A stretch of 64,000 bases of DNA from Diphasiastrum complanatum (taxonomy: Eukaryota; Streptophyta; Lycopodiopsida; Lycopodiales; Lycopodiaceae), in contig CM055093.1 in assembly GCA_029204225.1 (NCBI GenBank), forward strand, positions 2,274,887 to 2,338,886, given 5' to 3'. The position numbers were made by a program, and so were the translations under genes. Positions 40,482 to 54,039 of this stretch are shown in pieces. The notes beneath the pieces were generated by a model that was not told the origin of the DNA, did not search any database, and worked only from the letters and a program-made list of their open reading frames with translations. Numbering within the stretch: position 1 is the first letter of the stretch; every line of letters begins with the position of its first letter.

Positions 40482-42008
40482 TTAGACATTGAGCTTGGCA
40501 CAATCAGTAAGAAGAAAGGAAAGCTGCTTATTTTTGAGATCATACAATATATGATAATTTTGTTGCCTAACATTTCCAAGTCCAACCCTAATACCATCGA
40601 GATCAGGTGCTGGAAGAAATGCCATACACTTTTTTTCAACTGGAACAATGTAGTTGTTTTGGGACATGGATAATTTCACATCCTTGAAATGGAATGTGAA
40701 ACTAGGAAACCGATAGTTGGGATGAGCCAATGAAGTGTTGAAGCAACAATCCCAATTGCTAATAAGTGTGTTGACAGTCGAAACAAGTGGAAATTTGACA
40801 AGTTTCTTGAACTCTGCAATCACTTTTGAGTAGACATGAGCTTTTAGATATGTAGGACTCTTGCTAATATCCATAACTGCAAACTGGTGAAATTTAGAGA
40901 AATTTCCTTGTGTTGGTAAAAAATCAAACCATGCAGTTGACACACTGACACCAAGTATATGTAAAAGATAAAGAGAGCCAAGTTTCTTGAATGGTGTTGT
41001 TAGAGGTTCAACTCCTTGAACGATGTTGTTAGAGCTTCAACTCCTTGAAATGATGGAGATGCTCCAAAAATATAACAACACTGATATTCGTTGCGAATGG
41101 ATTTACAAGACAGTAAGAGAATTGGCTAACTGCCAATTGAGTTGGTAGACCATTTGGAACGTTTGTCAATGACAGTGCTCCATCAAAAGGTAGTACTCCA
41201 TTAGTAAGGGGTCCATCTCCACCAAATACATGGCCACAAAGAAGACTAACATTTTGGACTTGAATACACTTTCCATCTACTTGATTAAAAGTCATTGTGT
41301 CCTCCACAGGTTCTCCCTGCACTATAGTAGTAGTTGCTCTTTTCATATCATTATATACGTACTAGTAGTAAATGGACAATTAGGAGCTTCATTCTTATGA
41401 CAATCGCTACTAAGTACCTTGCAATTTGCTGAATTGCATGGCATTATTCTACATGTGGAGGATAATTTTGGATCAAAAATTTGAAATGCATCTAGTTCTA
41501 CATAGTTTTTGCATCAAATGAAGCTTTGCTCATTAGTCGTATCCAAAAACAAATGAAACGTCATTGGTGGAGTTTCGATATTAACTTCCATGACATATGC
41601 TTCCCAAAAGTATAGATCTGGCCTCGTAAGTGAGCTCACAAGTGAGCGCAAGCTAACTCCCTACATGACATTTTTGAAGGTGGAAGATTCTACTTTGGCA
41701 TGTAAGGCATGTACTTTCTGAAAACTATTCGTTGTAGCTCCACACATGGTTTCCCAATGCATTGCAAGGAAGTGAGGTGAACTAGAAATAATATGACGCT
41801 TGAGATGCACTCGACTTATGGGAGTTGATGTTGCTTGGGAATACGAAGCCACAAGAATACATTGCATTGACTCTAAGAGAAACTTCCAACAATGCTTGCC
41901 ATAATGTGAAATAAAACTATCTAGGAGTGCCATGTATGTTGATTTAGCCAAAATCTTATTCAAATTGCAATTAAAGGTGATGAAAGTGAGTCTTGCTTGC
42001 TTATCCAT
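40482..42008 (-). pseudogene. nepenthesin-like aspartic protease pseudogene, copy B
   Basis: Duplicate of copy A. Starts at 42008 (MDKQARLTF or the internal MALLDSFISHYGKHC) with FLLESMQCILVASYSQA, and reads through the position where copy A has TGA (CGA here). It has its own TAG at 41661-41663 where copy A keeps CAG (VMQGVSL). N-lobe catalytic region is DTTNEQSF; VQNVSLLCGHVFGGDGPL and SQFSYCLV are preserved; C-lobe FAVMDISKSPTYLKAHVY replaces the DSG motif with DIS; the C-terminal 153-codon frame ends QLSFLLTDCAKLNV. Frameshifts at about 41.35 and 40.97 kb disable it. The long (CT)n array begins about 18 bases upstream of the start. Confidence 0.8.
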
Positions 42009-42021
42009 GAATTAATAAGTA

Positions 42022-42134
<113 letters not shown>

Positions 42135-42165
42135 ATACAAAAATAGGCATATTTTGAGAATGGAA

Positions 42166-42727
42166 TGTCAAAAATTGCAAACTCTTGCAACTTTGTCGCG
42201 AAGGTGACGAAGCAAAACGAAACGAAGGTCGAAGGGCGAACATACCCCGAAGGTCGAAAGGAAAGTATTCAAGATTCGACCTGACAACCATGAAACAAAA
42301 TGAAGAGACATGAGACGAAAGAAAGCAATTTGGGCCGCCAACTGGCAGCTTTACGAGCATGGAGTGTTGTACTTCACGCTCAACTGAAAGAGTTAACGAT
42401 AACAGAGAATGACTAATTAGTGGATTAACGTAGACTTCTCTTGTAATTCTCTACTTAACTTTCTTGTAAACTCCACACAGTGGAGATAAATATACATTAT
42501 GGATCAACACGAAAGCTGAGTGTCAGGCCGCCAATGAGCAAGACACTGACCAACTCACTCGAAACTCTAAAAACAAATAATACAATTGCTCTCTTTGCCA
42601 TCTCACTGTTCTCGTCATCTTGATTGCTCAAATCTATTATGTTTTGTGATTTGTAGTCACTTGCTTAGGATCCTGAAACTTTCGTAAAAGAAAACAAATG
42701 AATGCAAATTCAATCAGATTCGCTACA
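42166..42727 (+). repeat. Copia-3 5' LTR (562 bp)
   Basis: Starts TGTCAAAAATTGCAAACTC, ends TTCGCTACA, and is followed immediately by TGGTAAAAAGCC, a decayed initiator-Met primer-binding site (TGGTATCAGAGCC). It lacks about 60 bases present in its 3' partner. Confidence 0.9.
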
Positions 42728-42793
42728 TGGTAAAAAGCCATCCCAGGTTATCACTACATGATATTTGAGCAGTGATTCTCTAAGCAACACAAT

Positions 42794-45700
42794 ATGGCTA
42801 CAACAATGCAGATGAGAATAGCCATCAGTTTTGATGCCGAAAACTACAAAGTATGGAAATTTAAAATCAAAATAGTTCTGAAGGGTGAAGGCATCTGGTC
42901 GGTGACCGAACTCACAGAGGTGCAGCCTCCAAAGGGAGACCCAAGGAGAGCTGAATGGATCAGAAAAGATGAACGTGCAATGCCGATTATCGTTTTGTCT
43001 ATTAACAAAGAAATACTCATGCAGATTGAAGACTGTGAAAGCAGCCATGAGAAAGGTTAAAGCAGAAGCATGAAGTGAGGACTGCCACTTCGATGATGCA
43101 TCTCCACAATCAGTTGCAATCTATACGATGGGATGGCAACTAGTTGGATTATCAATGATCTTTGCCCAACTCGCTACATCAGGGCAAGACCAGGTCCCAA
43201 CACCACAATAGTTGATGTACTTCATGAAGTCCCTACCTGCATCCTATCAACCGTTGAGAATGCTCATATTGATTCTACCAGATATGACATTCGAGAGAGC
43301 AATCAGTCTTGTCGCTGATGAGAGACTGATGAAGGACGAGGGAGAAGAAAGCAGTGATTAGGAGAAAGCAATAGGACAAACACAAAGTCTTCAAGTAGAG
43401 GCAACAACAACTGACAATCTTCTTCTTGTGATCAATGTCAAACCAAGACACACAGCCAATAGATGCTGGTTCAACCCAACGATACCTTGCATGCACTGCA
43501 AGAAGAAGGAGCACTTTGCATACGATTGTAGATTCAACCCGAAAAGAAAGAAGGAAGCTGACAAAGTGAATGTTGTAGAGTCGTCCAAGGATGCAGACAA
43601 AGGTGATGAAGCTTTCATAATATTTGATGAAGCTTCAGCAAGCTACACTGAACAAGACTACGATGTAGTCATTGATTTAGGAGCAACCTCACACATCACC
43701 TGCAACAAAAGAATATTGATCGACTTCAGAGAACTCAAAAATAACAGAGCAGTGATTCTTGGCAATTGGAGTCGACACGATGTCAAGGAAATTGGGACTC
43801 TACAACTACGAACACTGTTAGGTCAATCAGAGCTGCTAGGAGCACTCTACATACCTTTACTAAAAAGAGACCTGCTATCAGTCTCCAAAATGACAGATCT
43901 TGGAATGCGAGTTCTATTCGATGGCAATGTATGTTGGATGATCGAGAAAACAACAAACAAGTTGTTGACAGTTGGATGCAGAGAAGGTAATATCTACCAA
44001 GCCAAGATAATCAGCAATTCTGATAGCATACTAAATGCATCAAAAAACAAAGATCAACTCTAGCATAAAAGAATGTATCATCTGAACATGAGGAGCCTCT
44101 ATGACATGAGTAAGAAAGATATGGTCACAAGTCTGAAGATATCCAGACTAGGCACTAAATTTTGTGAAGCCTGTCAGAAAGCAAACAACATCAAAATCCA
44201 TTCATACATGAGAGAAGAAGAGCAAAAGAATTTCTTGAGCTCGTCCACTTAGATGTCTGTGGACCGATGAAAGTTGATTCGCTCTCAAAATCGAGGTATT
44301 TCCTGACGTTCATTGGTGACTACATTTGGATGACAACAATTTATTACTTAAAGAAAAGATCTGAAGTGTTTGACTCTTTCAGAAAGTTCGTGGAATTTGC
44401 AGAGAGACACGTCTCAAAGAAGATTCAGATCATCAGGTCTGATAATGGAGGTGAGTACAAGAGCACAAAATTTTTTATATTCTGCCAAGAACAAGGGATA
44501 GAGCATCAATTCACTCCTACGTATACACCCAGATATAATGGTATCGCAGAAAGAAAAAATAGGACGTTAGTTAACGGAGACAGATGCATGATGGCACAGG
44601 TTCGATTGCCAAATCAATTTTGGACTAAGACAATAGCTGCAGCAGTACACCTGTAGAACAGATCAACAACGACAGCCCTGGAAAACAAAACACCGTACGA
44701 AATGTGGACAGGCAGAAAGCTTGATCTGTCATACGTGCATGTATTCGGATGTGCGACATACAAGCACATACCAAAGGAACAAAGAAACAAACTCGATGAA
44801 AGATCAGAGTAGACAATCATGGTCAGATACTCGAACGGATCACAAGTGTACAGACTCTACAACCCAACCACGAAGAAAGTTGTGTCCAATAGAGATGTGA
44901 AGTTCAATGAGTCCACATTTCCTGGATTGAAGAATGAAAAAGACCATGAGATCTTCACACTACTACAGATTCAAGATGGAGATCGAGGACAAACATCAAA
45001 TCAAAATATTGAGCCCCAGACTCCAGAGCAGCAGGAAGATGAAGATCAACTCGACGAAGAAGAAACATTTGAGCAGCGACGAATCGGACCCAAAAGGTCA
45101 ACAAGACAAAGAAGACCTCTAGATCGATACATTGACAAGCTTCAATGGAGCGAAGAAACAGAGTTCGAGTACTGCAACTCCACTAAAGAACCAACTACAT
45201 ATCAAGAAGCTATCTAGAGTCCAAAGGGAGAATTCTAGAAGTAGGCAATGTTAGAGGAAATTGAATTAACGAGGCAAAATGAGACACTAGAGCCACTTCC
45301 CGAAGATAAAAAGATCGTCGATTGCAAATGGGTATACAAAAGTACAATAAAATCAAATGGCACTGTCAAATGCTACAAAGCAAGGCTACACACAAAGGTA
45401 CAGCGTCGATTATTTCGACACATATTCACCAATGGTGAAAATGACAAGCATTCAACTGCTCCTTGCATACGCAACACAATACAATCTAGAAATTCACCAG
45501 ATTGATGTAAAGATAGCCTTTCTCTATGGAGATCTAGAGGAAGAAATCTTCATGAAGCAGCCTGAAAGATTCGAAGACCCCAACAATCAATAATATGTTT
45601 GTCGATTGCATCGATGTATTTATGGTCTGAAACATGCATCACGAGCCTGGTACAAGAAGCTCGATAGTCTTCTAAAATATCTAGACTTCACTCCTACACA

Positions 45701-46273
45701 ACCAGACTGCAATGTCTATATCAAAAAAGTAGGAAGAGATTTTGTGATTCTGACTATATTTGTGGATGACTCTCTAATGACAGGAAACTCCTTGATGCTA
45801 ATCAAGAAAATGAAGTCACATTTTTGAAAATTATAAAATCACAGATCTGGGAGAAACAAGAAAGTGTCTTGGGCTGGAGATCAGAAGAGATCGAATAAGA
45901 TGAGAAATACATTTGAGTCAGTCAGAATTATGCTCAAAAAGTGCTAACGCAGTACCGAATGATGGACTACAAAGAAAAACCCACACCAAAAATAGTTGGA
46001 GCCAGATTAACGAAGCAGGATTGTCCAAAAACAGATGAGGAGAGACAGAAGATGGAAGGTATACCCCACCAAAACCTGATCGGTAGTTTGGTGTATCTCA
46101 CAATCTGTATCAGACCCAATTTGGCTTTCTCTATCTATGATTTAAGCCAATTCTCTTCAAATCCTGGCATGGCGCATTGGCAAATGGTGGATCAAATCCT
46201 ACAATATTTGAAGGGTACCGACAAAGAAAGACAATTGGATTGAGTATACAAAGTTGCAAGGTTCAAGAGAGAG
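42794..46273 (+). pseudogene. Copia-3 gag-pol lacking RNase H
   Basis: Gag begins at 42794 (MATTMQMRIAISFDAENYKV, WKFKIKIVLKGEGIW). Then zinc knuckle CMHCKKKEHFAYDC (Gly of the knuckle changed), protease VVIDLGATSHITC (DSG changed to DLG), pre-integrase with HKRMYHLNMRSLYDM, integrase YLKKRSEVFDSFRKFVEFA, IRSDNGGEYKSTKFF and YNGIAERKNRTLV, RT ETLEPLPEDKKIVDCKWVYK, IHQIDVKIAFLYGDLEEEIF and IFVDDSLMTGNS (FVDD instead of YVDD). It ends LIGSLVYLTICIRPNLAF, HWQMVDQILQYLKGT and then jumps to the pol terminus. Stops at 44061 (expected Trp), 44654 and 44816 (expected Gln) are single C-to-T or G-to-A changes compared with Copia-1. Confidence 0.88.
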
Positions 46274-46893
46274 TGTCAAAAATTGTGAACTCTTGCAACT
46301 TTGTCAAGAAGGTGATGAAGCGAAACGAAGTGAATGTCGAAGAGCAAACATACCCCGAAGGTCGAAAGGAAAGTATTCAAAATTCAACCCTAACGACCAC
46401 GAAACGAAACGAAGAGACACGAAATGAAAGAAAGCAATTTGAGCTGCCAACTGGTAGCTCAACAAGCATGGAGTCTTCTACCTCACACTCAGTTGAAAGG
46501 GTTAACGATAACAAAGAATAACTAACTAGTTGATTAGTGTAGACTTGTCTTGTAATTCTCTATTTAACTATCTTGTAAACTCCACATAGTGGAGATAAAT
46601 ATACATTTTGGATCAACACGAAGTAGAAGAAGATAGAGAGAATAGTTGTGCATGAAAGTCTGCAAACGAGCAAAACATAGCAACTTTACTGAGCGTCCAA
46701 CGAGCTAGACATTGACCAATTCACTCGAAACTCTAAAATCAGATAATACAATTGCTCTCTTCTCCATCTCATTGTTCTCGTCATCTTGATTGCTCGAATC
46801 TATTATGTTCTGTGATCTAACGTTGCTTGCTTAGGATCCTGAAACTTTCACAAAAGAAAACATACGAACGCGAATTCAATCAGACTTGCTACA
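46274..46893 (+). repeat. Copia-3 3' LTR (620 bp)
   Basis: Starts TGTCAAAAATTGTGAACTC after the purine-rich TTCAAGAGAGAG and ends GACTTGCTACA before TGGAA. Confidence 0.9.
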
Positions 46894-47018
46894 TGGAAAT
46901 CTTGACTTTTTTCTTGCTGTTGTCATCAAGCTATTAATAGAACACAAGAAAGACAATACATAGAATACAATTATAATGTGATAAAACTAAGTGCTTCTAC
47001 ATTATAAATTTATTTTCA

Positions 47019-47117
<99 letters not shown>

Positions 47118-47848
47118 TTAATGTTTAATAAAGGCATATTTTGACAATTGAAGTTCGGCATTTTTGTCCTCTTTCACATTTTTTTCATCATGTTGAAATA
47201 ATACAAAAGAAAAATGTATGCATCATAGCTTAAAGGTAGTAAGCAGTTTATAATTCTACAAAGTATATATTGCATTGACATTAACTAGAGAAAGACATCA
47301 TATAGAGTGTTTGACAATGAGATCTTGAACATCTACTATTGTAGAATAAGAAGTATAGATTTTTGGTCGTTTCTTGCAAAGGCAAGACTATGTGTTTTAG
47401 TTGGTAAAGAAAGTTTTTAAAAATGTCATTAATAGATAATATACATCCAAGTTTGAATATTGATTATTGTTGCATAATGTGCATCAATTCTTGTGAAAGC
47501 ATATGCAGTATTTTATTGTCTTGCTTTTAAATTTTGGCATTGCCTTGCTTTGAAAGGTGGCCTTTATTTTTTCAAGACCTTTGTCTTACGTTATTTTCTA
47601 TGATGAAGATGTTTTCATTTTTCAGGTTGAAATTTACTCCAATGTTATTCCTAAATGTTATGTTCTGATTGAATGTTCATGTCAGTCATAGAAAAATTTA
47701 TAATTGTGAAGTTGAAGGAAGTTGTTAAATATTCTATCATTCAACAACAATGATTATAATTGTCACTCTCTTTGTTTTATAAATTCAATTAGGTTTCACA
47801 CATGCTCACGTGATGAATATGAGCAATAGACAAAGAGTTTTTAGGCCC
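46894..47848. repeat. (CT)n-containing tandem duplication, unit A
   Basis: Starts with the shared right flank (TGGAAATCTTGAC...CTTGCTGTTGTCATCAAGC) that Copia-3 interrupted, contains the array at 47022-47114, and continues through CATATTTTGACAATTGAAG and ATCTTGAACATCTA. It matches unit B at 48101-48983. No coding function recognised, though both units keep a short frame QVEI.SNVIP.CYVLI. Confidence 0.8.
47022..47114. repeat. (CT)n microsatellite
   Basis: About 46 CT units inside duplication unit A, preceded by CAAAG. Confidence 0.98.
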
Positions 47849-47990
47849 TAAAATGGTGGCACCAAATAAAGCATGACCTTCAATTTGCAATTTCATGACA
47901 AGTACATGTGAAGGATGGCCAGTATTGATGTGATTCAAGATAGGTATCAAACGTTTGGAGCATGACCTTCATCCTTCAACTACATTTTCT

Positions 47991-48983
<993 letters not shown>

Positions 48984-49960
48984 CTAGTCTCTTATTTCTA
49001 GGAATTACAACTTGCTACTTGTGCTCATTGGGTGGGCTTACACACGTAGGACGCCAATGCCCTCACACGTATTATTCTATTGTACACTGTACTATGGTGG
49101 GGCCCAGTAGGTAAGGCTTGGCCAACAATATTTTAGGTGCTTGTGATTGAAACTCGGGTCAAACATTTCCTTAGCCTTGATATTGTCGTATGAGAGCTAT
49201 CGTAAATTCATTGCTAAGATTGTCTTAAAACTCATTGGTTATTTGATTGTCTGTGTGATCAAATAATCAATTGCTTGCAACCTAATTGTGATGTTAACTT
49301 TCAAAATCACTGTTACATTTCTCTGATGTATATTCAGACTTACACATCCTAAAGCTTGCTCTGTGTTGTTGTAAATCAATGCTCTGAACTTTGCATATGG
49401 ATACTCGTGTAGTTCAACATACTAGTCAATCGTTCTTATGAATGAGCACACTTTGTTGTTGAGGACAGATTGTCGGGCTACATTTGGAATGCATTGAGAC
49501 ATTTGCATCTTTTTCTGCCTTGGTTTATCTGATGCAACAGACCTTGCTTGTCTGACAAACTTTATTAGGAGCACAGACCGATATGTCGGGCTACCCGATA
49601 AGTCGGATACACTAAAATAGTAATGCAACATGTTTGATAGGAGATTGTCGACATCAAAACCTTTTATTTTTATTTGTTTGAAATCACATCTAACCAGTGA
49701 TACTAGTCATCAATACTTTTGAAAGTCTGATGACAACTAGTTTCTAATCTAAGAACAATAAAATGAGTTAAATACATCTAAAATCACAATATAAAGCAAA
49801 TCTGTTTGGGGAACGACAATCTTTTATACTACATATCCTTACATTTAAGATAAGTATAACACGACAAATGGATTTGAAATGAGTTGGTTGAAGCACATTT
49901 TTGATAGGCGTTTGAAAAAAATACACATATTTGTCCAAACATTTTCTATACCTAAATTTT
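48984..49960. other. spacer
   Basis: No coding sequence recognised. CGGGCTAC recurs at 49473 and 49589 with TGTCGGG/AGTCGG words nearby; otherwise plain AT-rich DNA. Confidence 0.4.
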
Positions 49961-50146
49961 GTCAGAGCTATTATTGAGGAAGCTCGGCACCGGCGAAAGC
50001 GAGTTTATTGCTGCTTCGTTGACTTCAGGAAGGCCTTTGACTCTGTCCCACGCTCCTTACTCATCCAACGGATACGAGACCTTGGTTTTTCTAATGACAC
50101 GGTCCTAGCAGTGATGGCACTCTATGAGAAAGTATTGGGAAACGTA
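49961..50146 (+). pseudogene. LINE (non-LTR) reverse transcriptase fragment
   Basis: Encodes FVRAIIEEARHRRKRVYCCF followed by VDFRKAFDSVPRSLLIQRI and LGFSNDTVLAVMALYEKVLG. VDF.KAFDSV is the first catalytic Asp motif of non-LTR reverse transcriptases, and the preceding IIEEAR...VY.CFVDF context is typical of plant and algal LINEs. The frame starts abruptly and the YADD domain is absent. About 62 codons remain. Confidence 0.8.
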
Positions 50147-50560
50147 GAATCTTGTAATACTATCAATGCAAGCAATTTTGAATTGATGATGTGCTTGAGT
50201 ATCCCACCATGCTCGAACTTGTCTTTGAAAGCACATTGAAGCAAAGTAGATTTTATTCTCTTCAGAATAATGGTAAGGACGGAAGTGGACCTCCAATTTA
50301 GTTAACCAATCGTCAATACTGATTGAATTTGGTTGTCCATTAAAAAAAAGGTCCTAAAGTGCGATTTCAGATTGCATTTCTCTAATGAGATGGAAGTTGA
50401 ATGTTATTACTATAATAGTAATCCAGCATTAATGATTAATGAAGACTTGTGGACTATGAATTCACCGACTAAAATTTAAGAATGGTATTTTACAAGATGT
50501 AAAATGCTCTTCTTCACCGACTTAAAATTTCGAGTCCTCAAAGAATAAAGTGGTTGTGAA
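50147..50560. other. spacer
   Basis: AT-rich; no feature recognised. Confidence 0.4.
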
Positions 50561-50825
50561 TTGAAAGTGTAACAAATGAAAATGAAGTAGTAGTTGTGTT
50601 CAACTTGTCACCACGAGCAATTTTGCAGTCTACAATGTTTGAATTTGAGATCAAATGGAGATGATATGAAGATTTGAAAATATGTAATAAAAACACGTAA
50701 AAACTGACTCAGGAATAAGCGTCTTGAAAAATAAATAAAAAAGTAGTTATTAAAAAATTGTGATAACTTCTCAATGTTACGCTCATCGTTCTGATCACTT
50801 TCTATTTATATAGCACTGGCATCCA
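50561..50825 (+). repeat. dispersed 265-bp repeat, copy 2
   Basis: Partner of 39235-39498; ends at GGCATCCA, exactly where the LTR-like repeat at 50826 begins, so that LTR appears to have joined or inserted within this repeat. Confidence 0.8.
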
Positions 50826-51564
50826 ATTCTACTAACAAAGCGCGCAATTTACTCGACAAAGGATAAGAAACAAACATGAACTCGAAACAATTTTATTCGT
50901 GATCAACCTCAAAGGATTCATGAACTTTGTCTTGTAGTCAACTCGAAAGATTCGCAAAATAGTTACTTATAGAAGCTCGTGGCTTTCTTGTTGAAGCTTG
51001 AAAGATTCGCGAATAGAATCTTGTCACAAAAATTCTGTTTCTTGTTCAAAGCTCACCTGTCGCGAAACTACATCGAACAATTTGTGAAATTTCTTCTAGA
51101 TTTCTTCTTCAAGCTCAAGAATTGTCATTTGTCATGAACAATTTGCGAAAGACAAAAATGTCGCGAACAATTCACAAAACACAAAGCTGAGACGAAGAGA
51201 TAGACTGTCGCGAATAATTCACGAACACAATTTATTCGACCCTGAAAACAAAGCGTCTATTTGAATTTCAACCATCATAAATGGCCATTGAAAGGCCAAA
51301 GACCTATAAATGAAAGACCAAAAGACATGTCTTGTAGGAATATAAATACATGTGCACTACTCATTGTACTCACTCACTCAATCAGAGACACAACAGTGAG
51401 ATAAGACAACAAGAGATGTATATTGATGATTCATATTTAGAGTTATAAAAATTCGTTTTTGATCAATAGTTTCTTATTGTCTAAATTGCCTAAAGATGTC
51501 TCCTACTTCCGCACATAATTTTCGCACACATATTCAATCAAAACTAATATTGTTCTATTATACA
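50826..51564 (+). repeat. LTR-like direct repeat 1 (copia, compound element)
   Basis: From ATTCTACTAACAAAGCGC to TATTATACA it matches 52113-52799. It is followed by TAGATCAGAAAC, a decayed form of TGGTATCAGAGC, which supports an LTR end in CA at 51564. It contains TTCGCGAA at 51006-51013 and several decayed variants. The left end lacks a TG, so it is possibly truncated. Confidence 0.7.
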
Positions 51565-51664
51565 TAGATCAGAAACAATCCCGATTGAAGACACTGATAT
51601 TAGTTCGATTGAATCAAACTTGCATCGTGTTCTCTGTGGAAGAATAATTACTATTTTTCTTACA

Positions 51665-52090
51665 ACTGATCATACACACCTCAACACAATGGAATAGCTG
51701 AATGAAAGAATCGTACACTTATGGAAGTTGCAAGGTGTATGATGGCTCATGCGAAGACACCAAAACAGTTGTGGGCAGAAGCAGTGGCTACATCAAATTA
51801 TCTTCAAAATCGTATTCTGAAATCTCGAATACTGGATAAAATTCCTCATGAGATATGGTAGAAGTCAAAGCCAAATCTAGCACATGTTGGGACATTTGGA
51901 TGCGCAGTGTATATGCACATACCAGATAAGCTGAGAAAGAAACTCGATGAAAAACTAGAACAAGGTTTTCTGGTAGGATTTGAGTTACATTCATCATATT
52001 ATCATGTCTATGAATCCGAAATTGACAAGATAAAAGTTGTTCGAGATGTTAAATTTGAGAGGAGTAAGAAAATACCACTGTATCTGTAGA
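51665..52090 (+). pseudogene. copia integrase fragment between two LTR-like repeats
   Basis: Encodes SYTPQHNGIAE followed by a stop and KNRTLMEVARCMMAHAKTPK, QLWAEAVATSNYLQNRI, FGCAVYMHIPDKLRKKLDE and VVRDVKFERSKK. This covers the integrase C-terminal half only; gag, protease, RT and RNase H are deleted. The closest relative in the window is the inverted fragment at 54.8-55.2 kb. Confidence 0.85.
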
Positions 52091-52112
52091 ACAAATGATC
52101 AAACAAATATGG

Positions 52113-52799
52113 ATTCTACTAACAAAGCGCACAATTTACTTGACAAAGGATAAGAAACAAACGTGAACTCGAAACATTTTTATTCGTGATCAACCTCGAA
52201 GGATTTGCAAACTTTGTATTACAGTCAACTCGAAAGATTTGTGAAATAGTTACCTGTAGAAGCTCGTGGCTTTCTTGTTGAAACTCAAAAGATTCGCGAG
52301 CAAAATCTTGTCGCAAAAAATATTTAGTTTTCATTCAAATCTCAAATGTCAGAAATTGTCACGAACAATTCACGAAATATTCTGGATTCTAATTCAAGCT
52401 CAGAGACTGTCAATTGTCGCGAATAATCCACAAAACACGAAGCTGAGTAAAAGAGATAGATTGTCACGAACTATTTGTGAACATAAATTATTCGACCTTG
52501 AAAACAAAGTATATTTTGAATATCAACCATCGTAAATGGTTAGGTCTACTATTACATAATTGAAAGGCCAAAAGACCTGTTCTGTAGCAATATAAATATA
52601 TGTGCACTACTCGTAACCAACTCATTCAATCAGAGACACAATAGCGAGATAAGACAACTAGAGATGTATATTGAATCATATTCATAATTATAAACTCATT
52701 TTTGTTCAACAGTTTCTAATTGTCTAAAATTGTCTCTTACTTCCGCACATAATTTTCGCACGCATATTCAATTAGAACTAATACCGTTTTATTAGTACA
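52113..52799 (+). repeat. LTR-like direct repeat 2 (copia, compound element)
   Basis: Second copy of 50826-51564. It is followed by TAGATCAGATAC and the same leader, then a gag start, so it behaves as a 5' LTR for what follows while also closing the deleted element to its left. Confidence 0.7.
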
Positions 52800-52852
52800 T
52801 AGATCAGATACAATCCCGATTGAAGACAATGATATTTGATTTATTCGAGAAG

Positions 52853-53012
52853 ATGTCATCGATCAGCAACATTCAATCTAAGATCAGTATGATCTTGGAT
52901 GTAGAAGATTCGAACTATTTAGTTTGGAAGTTAAAAGCTTCACTCATACTGAAGGGCGAAGGTCTTTGGCAATGGGTAGAACCATCAGAAGAAAAGCCAA
53001 TTGCTCATGGCA
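52853..53012 (+). pseudogene. copia gag N-terminus
   Basis: MSSISNIQSKISMILDVEDS, NYLVWKLKASLILKGEGLWQ and WVEPSEEKP match copia gag (compare VWKFKIKIVLKGEGIW in Copia-3). It stops being copia at about 53012 and passes into gypsy sequence. Confidence 0.75.
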
Positions 53013-53888
53013 AGGATCTTGGGTAGGGTAGCTAGATGGGTATTGTTATTAGATGAGTTTAATTATGAAGTAGAATTAAGAAGAGGCAACGATCATCAAA
53101 ATGCTGATTATATATCCCGCCTCCAAACGAAAAATCAGTTTGATTCCACTTTTGATGAATTTCCGGATAAACATATAATGCGTATTCAATCGGAAACATC
53201 AATTTATATGGACATTATTAACTTTTTACAGGATCATATTTATCCTGATCATTTTAATAAACAACAAAAAACTGTATTCCTTTCCAAAGTAGGACCATAT
53301 ACGATTATAAATAAAATATTATATAAATTAGGAGCCGATGATAGCCTTCGTCGATGTTTAGAACCAACTAAGATGACCGTTGTAATAAGTGCATTACATG
53401 AGGAAGATTCGGGGGGTCACTATGCTCTTAAGAATACTGCAAGAAAGATCCTTAATGCTAAATATTGGTGGCCTACCGTCTATAGAGATGTTAAATTATT
53501 CATTCAAAAACGTGATGCATGTCAGAGGATGGGAAAACCCAGCTTCGCGACACATTAGCCGCTTACTCCAATTATTCCCTTAGCACCTTTTGAGAAGTGG
53601 GAGATAGATTTTGTAGGGCCTATCAAACCAATCACGCGTAAAACTCGTCGACGTTATATTCTTGTTGCTACAGACTATGCTACCAAGATGGTAGAGGCCG
53701 AAGCCATAGTTAAAAATGATGCTGAGACTGTAGCAAAGTTTTTATTCCAAAACATTATCACACATTATGGATGCCCCTTAGAACTCGTTAGCGATAGGGG
53801 AACCCATTTTCTTAACCAGACCATCAAGGCTATGTTGTCATACTTCTCCATTACACATCGCCAAACCACTCCATATATTCAGCTTTGA
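53013..53888 (+). pseudogene. Ty3/gypsy RNase H end and integrase fragment
   Basis: Starts RVARWVLLLDEFNYEVELRR and GNDHQNADYISRL (end of RNase H), then ARKILNAKYWWPTVYRDVKL and the integrase finger with its first Cys changed (RDACQRMG where CDVCQR is usual), a stop at 53556-53558, FEKWEIDFVGP, YILVATDYATKMVEAEA and LELVSDRGTHFLN. The third catalytic residue is lost at the truncation. It is joined directly to copia gag on the left, a chimera of two superfamilies. Confidence 0.85.
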
Positions 53889-54039
53889 GAAAATGAGCCC
53901 CTAGCTATCCCAACCCATATGAGATAAAAGCTCAGACTATGCTATAGGAACCATGCATGCACACACACACGTGAATAAATTAAAATCTGACAAATCAGGG
54001 TAGCATAAACTGGTAAACATGAAACATAAATGAACAACA

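Larger units (their letters stand above)
42166..46893 (+). mobile_element. Copia-3: end-to-end LTR retrotransposon with TGGAA target duplication
   Basis: TG...CA LTRs at both ends and the identical pentamer TGGAA at 42161-42165 and 46894-46898 define a 4,728-bp insertion. The uninterrupted site is visible in the paralogous repeat at 32279-32347 (GAATGGAAATCTTGACC). It carries gag through RT but lacks RNase H (junction about 46220). Same family as Copia-1 from LTR and protein similarity. Pol has many stops, so it is not autonomous. Confidence 0.92.
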
